DNA from: an uncultured Bacteroidales bacterium
Lineage (GTDB): Bacteria > Bacteroidota > Bacteroidia > Bacteroidales > Paludibacteraceae
NCBI GenBank assembly: GCA_946187695.1
Contig: CAMHSB010000003.1
Span: forward strand, 110,818-174,817
DNA length: 64,000 nucleotides
Direction: 5' to 3'
A program made the position numbers and the translations under genes. The notes under the pieces were generated by a model that saw only the letters and a list, made by a program, of their open reading frames with translations, did not search any database and was not told where the DNA came from. Below, one piece after another: positions 53,058 through 62,577 of the stretch. Within the stretch, counting starts at the first letter, position 1. The number at the start of each line of letters is the position of its first letter.

Positions 53058-53546
53058 ATGAAACGAATTTTATTGGCACTCCTTTGTGCCGCATGTATGA
53101 CAGCTATGGAAGCAAAGACAATTGTGGCGTATTTCTCTGCCACAGGCACGACGAAAGCAGCCGCATCGCGGCTGGCTAAACAACACAATGCCTTCTTATG
53201 GGAGATCGAACCGGCGCAACCCTATACAGCAGCCGACCTCGATTGGCGTAACGACAAATCCCGCTCGTCGCAGGAGATGAACGATCCGGAGGAACGGCCG
53301 ATGATCAAGCAATGCACGGATGTGACGCCGTACGACACCGTTTATGTCGGTTTCCCGATCTGGTGGGGCATCTGTCCGCGTATCATCAACTCGTGGTTGG
53401 ACAACAACCTGCCGCAGTTGGAAGGCAAGACGATGATTCCGTTTGCAACCAGCGGTAGTAGCGGTATCGAGGAAGCGGAGGCGTATCTGAAGAAGACCTA
53501 CCCGACGCTCAAATGGAAAAAAGGATTATTACTAAACAAACGATAA
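53058..53546 (+). CDS. flavodoxin, exported
   Basis: 162 residues with a signal peptide (MKRILLALLCAACMTAMEAK). The flavodoxin_4-type fold follows: IVAYFSATGTTKAAASRLAK (FMN phosphate loop SATGTT), YDTVYVGFPIWWGICPRIIN (flavin-stacking WW) and MIPFATSGSSGIEEAEAYLK. Export is unusual for a flavodoxin but recurs in Bacteroidales. It ends one base before the glutathione peroxidase gene, so the two are probably a redox pair. Confidence 0.9.
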   Translation: MKRILLALLCAACMTAMEAKTIVAYFSATGTTKAAASRLAKQHNAFLWEIEPAQPYTAADLDWRNDKSRSSQEMNDPEERPMIKQCTDVTPYDTVYVGFPIWWGICPRIINSWLDNNLPQLEGKTMIPFATSGSSGIEEAEAYLKKTYPTLKWKKGLLLNKR

Positions 53547-53547
53547 T

Positions 53548-54090
53548 ATGGCAAGTATTTATGATTTCAAAGCCCTCTCGAACAGAGGCAAAGAGGTGAA
53601 TCTCGCGGACTATAAAGGTCAGGTGATTCTTATTGTCAACACCGCTTCCAAGTGCGGTTTCACGCCCCAATACGACGGTCTGGAGGCGCTGTACAAGAAA
53701 TACAAAGAGCAGGGTTTTGTCATTCTCGGTTTCCCCTGCGATCAGTTTGCGAACCAGGAGCCGGGCAGCGATGAGCAGATCGAAGAGTTCTGCCGCCTTA
53801 ACCACGGTGTGACCTTCCCGCTGATGGCCAAAAGCGACGTGAACGGAGCGAATGCCAATCCGATTTTTGAGTATCTCAAAGCGCAAGCTCCGACGGAGGA
53901 GTACAACGGTCTCAAAGCCAAAGCCACTCACGCCATGCTCAAACGCATCAGCAAGAGCGTGGAGAAAGAGAGCGACATCCTTTGGAACTTCACCAAATTT
54001 CTCATTTCCAAGGACGGCAAGACCATCAAGCGCTACGCGCCGGTAGTGGAGCCGAAAGAGTTTGAGAAAGACATCGAAGAGATGTTATAA
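53548..54090 (+). CDS. glutathione peroxidase (thiol peroxidase of GPx family)
   Basis: 180 residues. Catalytic Cys in NTASKCGFTPQYDGLEALYK (Cys36), Gln in LGFPCDQFANQEPG and Trp-Asn in WNFTKFLISKDGK complete the GPx tetrad. It reduces peroxides, probably with thioredoxin. It is the intact relative of the broken gene at 19145 and is not preceded by the OhrR-type operator found there. Co-transcribed with the flavodoxin gene. Confidence 0.95.
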   Translation: MASIYDFKALSNRGKEVNLADYKGQVILIVNTASKCGFTPQYDGLEALYKKYKEQGFVILGFPCDQFANQEPGSDEQIEEFCRLNHGVTFPLMAKSDVNGANANPIFEYLKAQAPTEEYNGLKAKATHAMLKRISKSVEKESDILWNFTKFLISKDGKTIKRYAPVVEPKEFEKDIEEML

Positions 54091-54093
54091 CAA

Positions 54094-54124
54094 AATAAGC
54101 CGCTTCCAAACGAGGCGGCTTATT
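54094..54124. terminator. bidirectional terminator
   Basis: Perfect 10-bp stem AATAAGCCGC / GCGGCTTATT with T and A tracts, between convergent genes; it overlaps the stop of the HAD gene. Confidence 0.9.
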
Positions 54125-54848
54125 TATTGAGTTGCGTAAGGTTTACTATTTTCAATACGTCGATTAATTTTGGAATAATATACGTAGCCGTCTCGCCTTC
54201 TTTAATCGCTAATCGCTCATCCCTAATCCATATCTGGTCGATGCCGGCGGCTTTGGCTCCGGCGATGTCGGACGAATAACTGTCTCCGACCATGACGGCT
54301 TCGTCGGCGGTGATACCGTTGCGTTCCAAAGCGACTTGGAAGATACCCGGCTGTGGTTTGTTAATCCCGACCTCTTCGCTGATGAGCGTGTGGGCAAAAT
54401 AAGGTGCCAAGCCGGAATGTTCAAATTTGTAATACTGCACTTCTTTGAATCCGTTGCTGATGATGGTCAGCGGGTATTTGGCGGCGAGGTATTTCACTAC
54501 CCTCTCTGCATCGGGCAGTAAGCAGAAATATTTGTTCGTCAGCCGCAAGAACTCGGAGCCTATCTCGTGCGCCAAGTCCCGTAACCCGTCAGCCGTAACC
54601 GGTAACCCCACCATCGGTCTATAGAAGCGCTCAAAATGCAGTTTTTCTTTCGTCACTTCGCCGCGGCCGTACATGCCCCACAACTCCAGATTATACGGTT
54701 TGTAGGCGTTCAAATAGTCCTCGAACGTGGGATATAAACGATTCAAGCGATAGGTCGCATAGATATCCTGCAGCGCCTTATGCTCCGCAGTCGTCCAATC
54801 GCCGATCGTATCGTCCCAGTCTAAGAATATGGCTTTATAATGTTTCAT
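54120..54848 (-). CDS. HAD-superfamily hydrolase, YjjG type
   Basis: 242 residues starting MKHYKAIFLDWDDTIGDWTT. Motif I DWDDT (Asp10, Asp12), motif II ISNGF, motif III Lys in INKPQPGIFQ and motif IV VGDSYSSDIAGAK are all present. The YjjG subfamily acts on pyrimidine nucleotides, including non-canonical dUMP/dTMP analogues. The frame extends to 54938, but ATG 54848 gives the expected length. The C-terminal IRDERLAIKEGET lies over a TAATCGC micro-repeat in the DNA. Confidence 0.9.
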   Translation of the reverse strand: MKHYKAIFLDWDDTIGDWTTAEHKALQDIYATYRLNRLYPTFEDYLNAYKPYNLELWGMYGRGEVTKEKLHFERFYRPMVGLPVTADGLRDLAHEIGSEFLRLTNKYFCLLPDAERVVKYLAAKYPLTIISNGFKEVQYYKFEHSGLAPYFAHTLISEEVGINKPQPGIFQVALERNGITADEAVMVGDSYSSDIAGAKAAGIDQIWIRDERLAIKEGETATYIIPKLIDVLKIVNLTQLNK

Positions 54849-54993
54849 TTTGATTGCAACGAAGCGCGATGTTTTGTTTGAGATAGCGATAAACTTTCGC
54901 CATTTCGGCTGCAAAGGTAATAAAAAAATTGCATGCATGCAAATTTTTCCTTATTTTTTACGCTTTAGACTTGCGTATGTCAAAAAAAAGTAG

Positions 54994-55001
54994 TAATTTT
55001 G
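54994..55001 (+). promoter_or_regulatory. -7 box of the BACON protein operon
   Basis: TAATTTTG, 22 bases before ATG 55023. It excludes the in-frame start at 54999. Confidence 0.6.
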
Positions 55002-55022
55002 CGCCGCAAAATATGTGGACCT

Positions 55023-56639
55023 ATGAAAAAAGAGGTATTAGTTTCGCTGATTATGGCCTTTTGGGGCGTAATGGCAGTTCATGCACAGAGTCCGGTTATC
55101 GGATTGCAGTTAGTAGAAGAAGATGAGGATACCGCGCCGGTAGCGACGCAGCCGGAACACACGGCGACACCTGCGCCGGCGAGTGTACAGAATACGAGTA
55201 CGGGGTTCGATCTGGTGGATGAAGAGTCGGAGACTCTGCCGTTGTTTGATCCGGCACCCGCTCCAGCACCCACTCCCGCCCAACCGACCAAACCGACGAA
55301 TTCGCATACGCCTGCGCCTGCTCCAAAGCCGGCGGCAGGAACGGTCACATTAGAGCCGGAAACGGAGGAATTGCAGCTGTTCGAGCCGGAACCGACACCG
55401 GCACCAGCGCCAGAACCGGTGATGATGCAAGAGCCGGAGCCGGAACCCGTGGTAGCACCGGAGCCGATCAAAGAGCCGGAACCAGAACCGGTGATGATAC
55501 CAGAGCCGGAGCCGGAACCCGTGGTAGCACCCGAGCCGGAGCCGATCAAAGAGCCCGAACCCGAGCCGGTGGTAGCACCGGAACCGGAACCGGAACCCGA
55601 ACCGGTGGATATGCCGAGGAAAGAAGTGGTGTTCGGTGTATCGAAAACACTGTTGGAGTTCCCGCAAGCAGGAGGCGAAAGTCAGGTAGAGGTGGTATCC
55701 GACGAGGCATGGACAGTAGTGGAGTCGCCGGCATGGGTGACGACCACGCGGAACGGCGATATGCTGACGATCAAGTGCGCGGAGAACGAGCATCTGTCGG
55801 CACGCGAAGGCGATGTGGTGTTGAGCAATGAGCATTTAGTGGAGATCCGGGTTGTAGTAACGCAAGCACGTAGCAACGATTATCTGACGCTCTCGGCACA
55901 GATGATCGACGATACGGACGGCGACGGCGGCTGGTACACGATCACAGTGAACAGTAACAAGGCATGGAAAGTGAGTGCCGTACCGGAATGGTGCAAGACA
56001 GAGCGAGACGGGGATGATTTGTTGATTAAGTTAACTATCAACAAGACCGGTATGATACGCGAGACGACGATCGACGTGACCGTACCGGGTTCGTCCTTAG
56101 AGAAGAAACAGATCATCATCAAACAAGCCTCTATCCATGATTTTTTGGTACTGAATCCAAATATCATCACGTCGAGCGGTAAAGCCAGCCTGGCGACGGT
56201 GAAGATCGAGACGGACCTGCCGAACTACCGCGTAGAGGGTCTGCCGTACTGGTGCAAAGTGAGTCATCGGACGGCGACGTCGTTTGTGATCGAGATAGCG
56301 GATAATGCAGGTGGTGATGCGCGCGAGGCGCAATGCAAGGTGACTGCGGGCGACCGGAGTGAGTCGCTGGTGATCAAACAGGAAGACCGGTTGAACTACG
56401 TGATGGTATCGCCGAAGATCGTTACGGCTTCGCGTAGAGGCGGCACGATCACGGTGAAGGTGACGAGTAGCGGTCCTTGGCGGGTGGTTAACCTACCCGA
56501 CTGGTGTCAAGTGACGGAAGAGGGGGCAGCGACGTTCAAGCTCAATATCAACGAGAATCTGACAGGTGCTCCGCGCAGCGCGAGCTTCTCCGTTTCGACG
56601 GGCGTGGTACGCGAGAGCATGGAGATTAAGCAAGAGTAA
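55023..56639 (+). CDS. BACON-domain repeat protein with Pro-Glu-Pro stalk
   Basis: 538 residues. Signal peptide [20 protein letters not shown]; an acidic/Pro-rich stalk at about 50-205 made of [12 protein letters not shown] units; then four BACON modules of about 80 residues (each with a 'W.V...P.WC.....G..L.I....N.......R...V.V' core, for example [34 protein letters not shown]). BACON domains bind mucin or carbohydrate at the surface of Bacteroidales (known). The stalk DNA is a tandem repeat and may vary in length between strains. It heads a run of five to seven co-directional genes. Confidence 0.88.
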   Translation: MKKEVLVSLIMAFWGVMAVHAQSPVIGLQLVEEDEDTAPVATQPEHTATPAPASVQNTSTGFDLVDEESETLPLFDPAPAPAPTPAQPTKPTNSHTPAPAPKPAAGTVTLEPETEELQLFEPEPTPAPAPEPVMMQEPEPEPVVAPEPIKEPEPEPVMIPEPEPEPVVAPEPEPIKEPEPEPVVAPEPEPEPEPVDMPRKEVVFGVSKTLLEFPQAGGESQVEVVSDEAWTVVESPAWVTTTRNGDMLTIKCAENEHLSAREGDVVLSNEHLVEIRVVVTQARSNDYLTLSAQMIDDTDGDGGWYTITVNSNKAWKVSAVPEWCKTERDGDDLLIKLTINKTGMIRETTIDVTVPGSSLEKKQIIIKQASIHDFLVLNPNIITSSGKASLATVKIETDLPNYRVEGLPYWCKVSHRTATSFVIEIADNAGGDAREAQCKVTAGDRSESLVIKQEDRLNYVMVSPKIVTASRRGGTITVKVTSSGPWRVVNLPDWCQVTEEGAATFKLNINENLTGAPRSASFSVSTGVVRESMEIKQE

Positions 56640-56643
56640 GATC

Positions 56644-57711
56644 ATGAGAGAGAAAATAGAAAAAGCGAGCCATATCGTTATCTTTACGCACATGGCCCCC
56701 GACGGGGATGCGATGGGATCGAGTTTGGCGTTATATCACTACGTGATAGACCGCTTCGCTGTAAGACCGTCACAAAGTGACTGTAAGACCGCTAACGCTG
56801 TAAGACCGCAGGCTGAGCCTGCTGTAAGACAAGTGACCGTCATTGTGCCGAATGCGTTTCCGGCGTTCTTGGGATGGATGCCGGGTGCAGACCAGATACG
56901 GGTGTATGAGAAAGAGAGAGAGGCGTGCGATAAGCTGATCGCCGAGGCGGACTTGTTTATCTGCACGGACTTCAATGATCCGAAGCGAATCGGTCCGATG
57001 GGCGAGAAGATGCTGGCGAACCCATGTCCGAAGATACTGATAGACCATCACCTCAATCCGGTGGATTTTGCGGATGAGGTACACTCGGAGCCGGAAGCGA
57101 GCTCGAGTTGCGAGATCGTGTATAAGGAGTTAAGGAATGAAGGAGTGAAGGAGTTAACGACCGATATCGCGACGTGTATCTATACGGGCCTGATGACGGA
57201 TACGGGTAATTTCAGTTATAACTCGGCGCGATGCGAGTTGTACGAGATCGTAGCGGATCTTGTACGCGCGGGCGTGGAGAAGGAGAAGGTGTACGATGCG
57301 GTGTTTAACCAGTACTCGACGGACCGCGTACGGCTGACGGGATATGCGTTGTACCGCAAGATGCGGATCTACCCGGAGTATCATCTGGCGCTGATCACCT
57401 TGGATGCCAATGAGTTGGATCGTTTCCATTACCAGCCGGGTGACTGCGAAGGATTGGTGAACATGCCGCTACAGATCGCGGATGTATGCTACTCGGTCTG
57501 CATGCGCGAAGAACGCGCCAAACCGGGGACACCGAAGTCAAGGATACGGATTTCGTTCCGTTCGCAAGGCGACCGGCCGGTGAATATTTGGGCAAGCGAA
57601 GTTTTCCACGGCGGCGGGCATATGAATGCTTCCGGCGGAGAACTGTTCGGAACCATCGACCAAGCAGTAAGACTTTTTGAACAAACTTATTCGAAATATT
57701 TAAAGAAATGA
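56644..57711 (+). CDS. nrnA: DHH-family phosphoesterase (NrnA-like oligoribonuclease/pAp phosphatase)
   Basis: 355 residues from MREKIEKASHIVIFTHMAPD, four bases after the BACON gene. DHH motifs: HMAPDGDAMGSS (I), ICTDFNDPKR (II), LIDHHLNP (III, the DHH), GLMTDTGNFSY (IV), and the DHHA1 C-terminal FHGGGHMNASGG. NrnA degrades short RNA and 3'-phosphoadenosine 5'-phosphate. Residues 36-63 (RFAVRPSQSDCKTANAVRPQ onward) are encoded by a TGTAAGACC hairpin array and look foreign to the family. A second in-frame repeat gives KELRNEGVKEL (about 160-171). Overlaps the next gene by four bases. Confidence 0.9.
   Translation: MREKIEKASHIVIFTHMAPDGDAMGSSLALYHYVIDRFAVRPSQSDCKTANAVRPQAEPAVRQVTVIVPNAFPAFLGWMPGADQIRVYEKEREACDKLIAEADLFICTDFNDPKRIGPMGEKMLANPCPKILIDHHLNPVDFADEVHSEPEASSSCEIVYKELRNEGVKELTTDIATCIYTGLMTDTGNFSYNSARCELYEIVADLVRAGVEKEKVYDAVFNQYSTDRVRLTGYALYRKMRIYPEYHLALITLDANELDRFHYQPGDCEGLVNMPLQIADVCYSVCMREERAKPGTPKSRIRISFRSQGDRPVNIWASEVFHGGGHMNASGGELFGTIDQAVRLFEQTYSKYLKK
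56746..56830. repeat. TGTAAGACC variable-hairpin array inside the DHH gene
   Basis: Four units: GATAGACC then GC-TTC-GC; TGTAAGACC then GTCAC-AAA-GTGAC; TGTAAGACC then GC-TAAC-GC; TGTAAGACC then GCAGGCT-G-AGCCTGC; ending TGTAAGACA. Linkers are constant, palindromes differ in sequence and length. Confidence 0.9.
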
Positions 57712-59462
57712 AAAAAAGCATTTTTATTGTAGCGGCATTGGCCATGAGTATGATGGTTGGTGCGCAGAGTCAGACGCTGATGACGATCAACGGCAAGCCG
57801 GTGAGCGCAGAGGAGTTTTTGTACATCTATGAGAAGAACAATCAAGCCGGTGCGGTCGATCCGAAGACGATGGACGAGTACCTGGAGATGTTCATCAATT
57901 TTAAGTTAAAAGTAGCGGAGGCAGAGAGCCAGGGTATTGACACGACCGAGAGTTTCAAGAAAGAGCTGAAGGGTTACCGTGCGCAAGCGACGCCGAAGTA
58001 CATGCAAGACGAGGCGGCGCTGGACAGCCTGATCGAGATGAGTTGGCGTCATATGAGTAAAGACCGCCGTGCGGCGCATATCGCAATCCAGTGTTCGATG
58101 AACGCAGACAGCGCGACGCAGGCAGAGGCATTGGCGAAGATCAATATCGCTTATGACCGTGTGGTGAAGGGCATTCCTATCAAGGCACGCGGTTCGAGAG
58201 CCGTACGTTATAAGAAAGATCCGTTTGATATGGTAGCCCGCGATATGAGTACCGATCCGAACGTACAGGAGACCGGCGGTGAGCTGGGTTGGATCACTCC
58301 GTTCCGCTATGTCTATCCCTTGGAAGAGGCAGTGTATAACACGGAGATCGGCAAGATCAGCAAGCCGTTCCGCACGCAGTACGGATGGCATATCGTGCTG
58401 GTAGAAGAAGAGCGCGATCACGTAGAAGTGAAAGCGAGCCATATCATGAAGATGGTGCCGGCAGACAGTCTGAACGAGGCGAAGAAAGCGCTGATTGACA
58501 GTCTGGCTAAGGTGGTGACGCCGGAGACGTTCGCCGAAGTAGCGAAGGCAGAGTCGGAAGACCGCGGCAGCAGTGCGCGCGGCGGTGAGCTGGGTTGGTT
58601 CGGTAAGGGTCAGATGGTGAAACCGTTCGAAGAGGCTGCTTTTGCATTGAAAGAGGGCGAGATCAGTAAGCCGGTTCGCAGTCAGTACGGTTGGCATTTG
58701 ATTTACAAGGAGGGCGAGCGCGGTATCCAACCGCTGGATTCGATGCGTGCCCAGATCCAACGTCAGGTACAACGCGACGAGCGTTCGAAAGAGGCCGACA
58801 AGAGTTTTATCCGCAAAGCACGTGCCGAGTACAATCTGCCGGCCGAGATGAGTGACGCGGACGTGAAGGCTTATGCGGACGAGCACCTGGAGGAGAAATA
58901 TCCGGACTTGAAGAACCTGGTTCAGGAGTACCACGACGGTATTCTGCTGTTTGAGGTATCGCTCAAAGAGGTATGGGACAAGGCCGCTAAAGATACGGCA
59001 GGTCTGGAAGCTTATTTCAAAGCCCACAAGGCTAACTACACCTGGGAGAAACCGCATTATAAGGGTTGGCTGATTTTAGCGAAGGACGAGAACACGGCGA
59101 AGGTAGCAGAGCGTATCGTGAAATCGGCCGACAAGGACTCGGTGGATAACTATATCGCTCGTCGTATCAATAACGACAGCATCCAGTACGTAAAGGTACA
59201 ACACGGTTTGTGGGAGCAAGGTCGTAACAAGCTCGTGGACCGTTTCGGTTTCAAGCTCCGCTATGCCTATGAGCCGAACCCGGACTACCCGATCGTTCGC
59301 TGTGTAGGTAAGAAGATGAAAGCACCGGAGAGTTGGGAAGACGAGAAAGGCAAAGTGACGACCGATTACCAGGATTACCTGGAGGCAGAATGGGTGAAGA
59401 TGCTGCGTGAGAAATATCCGGTAGTAGTTAATCAGGAAGTTTGGAAGAAGATTAAGAAATAG
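57708..59462 (+). CDS. periplasmic peptidyl-prolyl isomerase, double parvulin (SurA/PpiC-like)
   Basis: 584 residues. Signal peptide MKKSIFIVAALAMSMMVGAQ, an N-terminal chaperone region, two parvulin domains (about 120-240 with GGELGWITPFRYVYPLEEAV and QYGWHIVLVEEE; 245-345 with ARGGELGWFGKGQMVKPFEE and QYGWHLIYKEGE), and a long helical C-terminus. It helps fold outer-membrane proteins. Coupled to the DHH gene by a 4-base overlap. Confidence 0.92.
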   Translation: MKKSIFIVAALAMSMMVGAQSQTLMTINGKPVSAEEFLYIYEKNNQAGAVDPKTMDEYLEMFINFKLKVAEAESQGIDTTESFKKELKGYRAQATPKYMQDEAALDSLIEMSWRHMSKDRRAAHIAIQCSMNADSATQAEALAKINIAYDRVVKGIPIKARGSRAVRYKKDPFDMVARDMSTDPNVQETGGELGWITPFRYVYPLEEAVYNTEIGKISKPFRTQYGWHIVLVEEERDHVEVKASHIMKMVPADSLNEAKKALIDSLAKVVTPETFAEVAKAESEDRGSSARGGELGWFGKGQMVKPFEEAAFALKEGEISKPVRSQYGWHLIYKEGERGIQPLDSMRAQIQRQVQRDERSKEADKSFIRKARAEYNLPAEMSDADVKAYADEHLEEKYPDLKNLVQEYHDGILLFEVSLKEVWDKAAKDTAGLEAYFKAHKANYTWEKPHYKGWLILAKDENTAKVAERIVKSADKDSVDNYIARRINNDSIQYVKVQHGLWEQGRNKLVDRFGFKLRYAYEPNPDYPIVRCVGKKMKAPESWEDEKGKVTTDYQDYLEAEWVKMLREKYPVVVNQEVWKKIKK

Positions 59463-59531
59463 ACCGCTTCGCTGTAAGACCGCTTACGCTGTAAGACCGT
59501 TACACTGTAAGACCGGCCTGCGGCCTGTAAG
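59461..59531. repeat. TGTAAGACC variable-hairpin array before gldG
   Basis: AGACC then GC-TTC-GC; TGTAAGACC then GC-TTAC-GC; TGTAAGACC then GT-TAC-AC; TGTAAGACC then GGCC-TGC-GGCC; then TGTAAG directly joined to the gldG ATG. It fills the whole spacer between the parvulin and gldG genes. Confidence 0.9.
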
Positions 59532-61187
59532 ATGTATAGATATCGCTACATATTCATTCTCGTGCTGTGGGCAGTAGGCTGTCTGCAACTTCAGGCGGCG
59601 ACGTTTCGTTGGGATCTGACGGACGACAAGCATTATAGTCTGAGTGAGGCGAGTAAGCACTTGCTTCGCGAGACCGATGCGCCGATCGAAGTGAGTCTGC
59701 TGCTGGACGGCGACCTGAATGCGGGTTTCCGGCGGCTTCGCACTGCCACCAACGAGACTTTGGACGAGATGGCAGTATATGCTAGGATAACTAGGGAGCC
59801 TAGGGATCCTAGGAACCTAGATTCTTTAGGATTAAGCCCGATCGTTATCCATGAGCGGGAGCATAACGGCAAGACCGCACAGACGACCGTTTGGCCGTAC
59901 GCCATCATGGAGTACAAGGGCCGTAAAGCAGTGGTGACCTTGCTGAAGAACACCCGCGGACTGAGTGGCGAAGAGAACCTGAACGCAAGCATCGAGCAAT
60001 TGGAGTTTGCTTTCATGGAAGCGCTGCATCTGCTGCAACAGACCGAGACGCCGCGTGTGGCGATTTTGGAAGGACACGGTGAGCCCGACGAAGCCCATAC
60101 GTACGACCTGATGGCAGCGCTGAGTAAGTACTATCAGGTCGATCGAGGACAGTTAGGGTCTGACGTACACGAGCTGGACGGGTACAAGGCGGTGATGGTG
60201 GTCAATCCACAGTCGGCTTTCAGCGATGTGGAACGGTTTGTGCTGGATCAGTATATCATGCGCGGCGGTGCGGTACTATGGGCACTGAACGGTGTTCGTT
60301 TCAGCGAGGACGTGCTGCAACGCGAAGGGTTCACACCTATCCTGGCGCTGGATTTAGGGTTGACGGACATGCTGTTCCGATACGGCGTACGGGTCAATCC
60401 GGCCTTGGTGCAAGACGTACAGTGTCTGCCTATACCGGTGAACGTGAGCAACGACCCGCAGCAACCGAACCTGCAACCGATGCCTTGGACCTATGCACCG
60501 CTGTTGCTGACGAGTCAAGGATCGCCGATCACGCGGCATATGGGACAGGTGATGAGTACGTTCGTCAGTCCGATTGATGCGGTAGGCGGCGATGACGGCA
60601 TCGAGAAACGGGTGCTGTTGGCTACCAGTACGGCGAGTCGTGTGACCGCCACACCGGGAGAGGTGGATCTGAATGATCTGAATCCCGACATGAGTACTTT
60701 CCAATACCAGTACGTACCGATAGCGGTGTCGATGGAAGGTGCTTTCGCAAGTGCATATGCCCATCGGATGGTGCCGGAAGGGGTTACGGAGGTAACGAAT
60801 GAAGGAGTGAAAGAGTTAACGAATGAAGGGATCATCAAGAAGGGTGTGAAAACGAGGCAGGTGGTGATCGGTTCGGGGAGTGTGCTGCTCAATGAGTTGC
60901 AGAAGAACCAGGCCTTGCCGATGGGATATGACCGGTACAGCGGCATGCAGTTCAGCAACCGCGATTTTGTGACCAATGCGGTGCTGTGGCTGACGGACAG
61001 CGAAGGGCTTATCTCCCTTCGGGAGAAGAGTGTGGCGCTGCGCCTGCTAAACGATAAACGCGCTCATGACAAGCGAACGAAAGTGCAAGTTATCAGTACG
61101 ATCAGTCCGGTAGCCATCCTGGCGCTGATTGGAGGCACGGTCTTTGTTGTAAGAAAACGTAGATATGAATATAAAAGTGAAAGGTGA
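59532..61187 (+). CDS. gldG: gliding motility-associated protein GldG (ABC transporter auxiliary)
   Basis: 551 residues. An N-terminal hydrophobic segment (MYRYRYIFILVLWAVGCLQL), the GldG hallmark FRWDLTDDKHYSLSEASKHL, the 'VAILEGHGEPDEA' and 'YKAVMVVNPQSAFSDVE' DUF4350-like core, and a C-terminal transmembrane helix (VAILALIGGTVFVVRKRR). GldG works with GldA and GldF and is needed for gliding in flavobacteria (known). No gldF or gldA is adjacent. In-frame micro-repeats give ITREPRDPRNLDSL (CCTAGG-rich DNA, about 59785-59825) and TEVTNEGVKELTNEG (about 60785-60830), the latter matching the DHH gene repeat. Confidence 0.88.
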   Translation: MYRYRYIFILVLWAVGCLQLQAATFRWDLTDDKHYSLSEASKHLLRETDAPIEVSLLLDGDLNAGFRRLRTATNETLDEMAVYARITREPRDPRNLDSLGLSPIVIHEREHNGKTAQTTVWPYAIMEYKGRKAVVTLLKNTRGLSGEENLNASIEQLEFAFMEALHLLQQTETPRVAILEGHGEPDEAHTYDLMAALSKYYQVDRGQLGSDVHELDGYKAVMVVNPQSAFSDVERFVLDQYIMRGGAVLWALNGVRFSEDVLQREGFTPILALDLGLTDMLFRYGVRVNPALVQDVQCLPIPVNVSNDPQQPNLQPMPWTYAPLLLTSQGSPITRHMGQVMSTFVSPIDAVGGDDGIEKRVLLATSTASRVTATPGEVDLNDLNPDMSTFQYQYVPIAVSMEGAFASAYAHRMVPEGVTEVTNEGVKELTNEGIIKKGVKTRQVVIGSGSVLLNELQKNQALPMGYDRYSGMQFSNRDFVTNAVLWLTDSEGLISLREKSVALRLLNDKRAHDKRTKVQVISTISPVAILALIGGTVFVVRKRRYEYKSER

Positions 61188-62577
61188 AAGGTTAAAGGTG
61201 AAAGGACTTATACTCCTTGCACTAATGAGTATTCAAATTAGCTCCGCACAGGAGTTATTGAATTATCCGCTGGATACGGTGAACGGCGAAGAGGTGTACC
61301 GCTATCAGGTGGAGAAGAGTATCGGTTTGTACCGTGTCGGTGTGAACTTCAACGTACCGCAGAGCGAGATCATCCGTTTGAACCCGCATCTACGCGAACG
61401 CGGCCTGCATTATGACGAGATCTTGCTGCTGCCGACAGGACGTAAAGTAGTGAAGAGTGAAGAGGTAATAGTGAAGAGTGAAGAGGTACCGGACACCGTG
61501 ATAGCGGAAGTACAAGACACCGTGGTAACGGAATCCCGGGATAGCGTAATACCGGAAGTGCAGGATACCGTGGTAACGACAGATACGGTAGCGACCGAAC
61601 CGGATAACCGGCGTGTGGTAGAGTTGGCGTTGCTATTGCCTTTTGAGAGTCATCAGACCAAACGCAGCGGTAATGCCGAGCGGATGATGGAGTTCTATCA
61701 GGGTGCGTTACTGGCCTTGCATGCGCTCCAGAACGACAGCATATTGTATCGACTGCGTGTGTATGATACGGAACGGAGCGAAAGGCGCGTACAAGCGCTA
61801 TGCGACAGCACGGAGTTAGACAGTGTACAGGCGATTCTGGGTCTGGTTTATCCGATACAGATCGAGCGCATGGCGGAATGGTGCGCGTTGCATCAAGTGC
61901 CGTTATTGTTACCGTTCAGCAACGATATGGACCTGGCGAGTCATCCGTACGTGATGCAGTTCAACTCGTCAGACCAACAAGAAGCGGACAGCCTGTGCAA
62001 CTGGTTGGAGAGCCACCAAGAGGATGTGCATATCGTGCTGACGGAAGTGAAGGAAGCGGATATCTCAAGTTCGGTACGTACGTTGCGCAAGCAGATGAAA
62101 GCGCGCGGGATAGGCTATACTGCGCTGCCGCTGCACGACCTGATGAACGACAGTGCAGCCTATGCGTTGGATCCGGAGAAAGAGAACCTGATCGTACTCC
62201 ACTCCGACCGCTACCAGCAGATCCGTATCCTGCTACCGCATATCATGACCCTGCGTCATGTAGGTTACCGCGTACGTCTCGTGAGCCGTTACGCATGGCA
62301 GAAAGATCAGATCGAGTTGCCGCAGGTATATACCTCGATGTTCACGCAGAACGGAGACAAGGAGGGGTATGATGCGTTGTGGGAACAGACGTATAAGACC
62401 CAACACACCAGCGAGCATCCGCGGTATGATTTGTTGGGTTACGACCTGATGCAGGCCTTGGTGCAAGTGGTGCGCGGTAGCAGCGAGCCGATGAACGGTT
62501 TGCAGTCCACGATCCAATGGAAACAAGTTCAACAAGGAGGATACCAAAACGCGTGCGTAGGAGTTATTGCATATTAA
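61165..62577 (+). CDS. LysM/periplasmic-binding-fold protein
   Basis: 470 residues. Signal peptide (VKGLILLALMSIQISSAQ), a LysM-like module at about 44-95 (YRYQVEKSIGLYRVGVNFNV, LLPTGRK), a Thr/Val/Asp spacer built from repeated VKSEEV and EVQDTVV units, then a type 1 periplasmic-binding fold from about 155 (VVELALLLPFESHQTKRSGN, AILGLVYPIQIERMAEWCAL). Proteins with this design are Bacteroidales envelope proteins of unknown function. The start overlaps the gldG end by 23 bases, and the first residues (MNIKVKGERLKVKG) are written by a GTGAAAGG repeat. Confidence 0.82.
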   Translation: MNIKVKGERLKVKGLILLALMSIQISSAQELLNYPLDTVNGEEVYRYQVEKSIGLYRVGVNFNVPQSEIIRLNPHLRERGLHYDEILLLPTGRKVVKSEEVIVKSEEVPDTVIAEVQDTVVTESRDSVIPEVQDTVVTTDTVATEPDNRRVVELALLLPFESHQTKRSGNAERMMEFYQGALLALHALQNDSILYRLRVYDTERSERRVQALCDSTELDSVQAILGLVYPIQIERMAEWCALHQVPLLLPFSNDMDLASHPYVMQFNSSDQQEADSLCNWLESHQEDVHIVLTEVKEADISSSVRTLRKQMKARGIGYTALPLHDLMNDSAAYALDPEKENLIVLHSDRYQQIRILLPHIMTLRHVGYRVRLVSRYAWQKDQIELPQVYTSMFTQNGDKEGYDALWEQTYKTQHTSEHPRYDLLGYDLMQALVQVVRGSSEPMNGLQSTIQWKQVQQGGYQNACVGVIAY

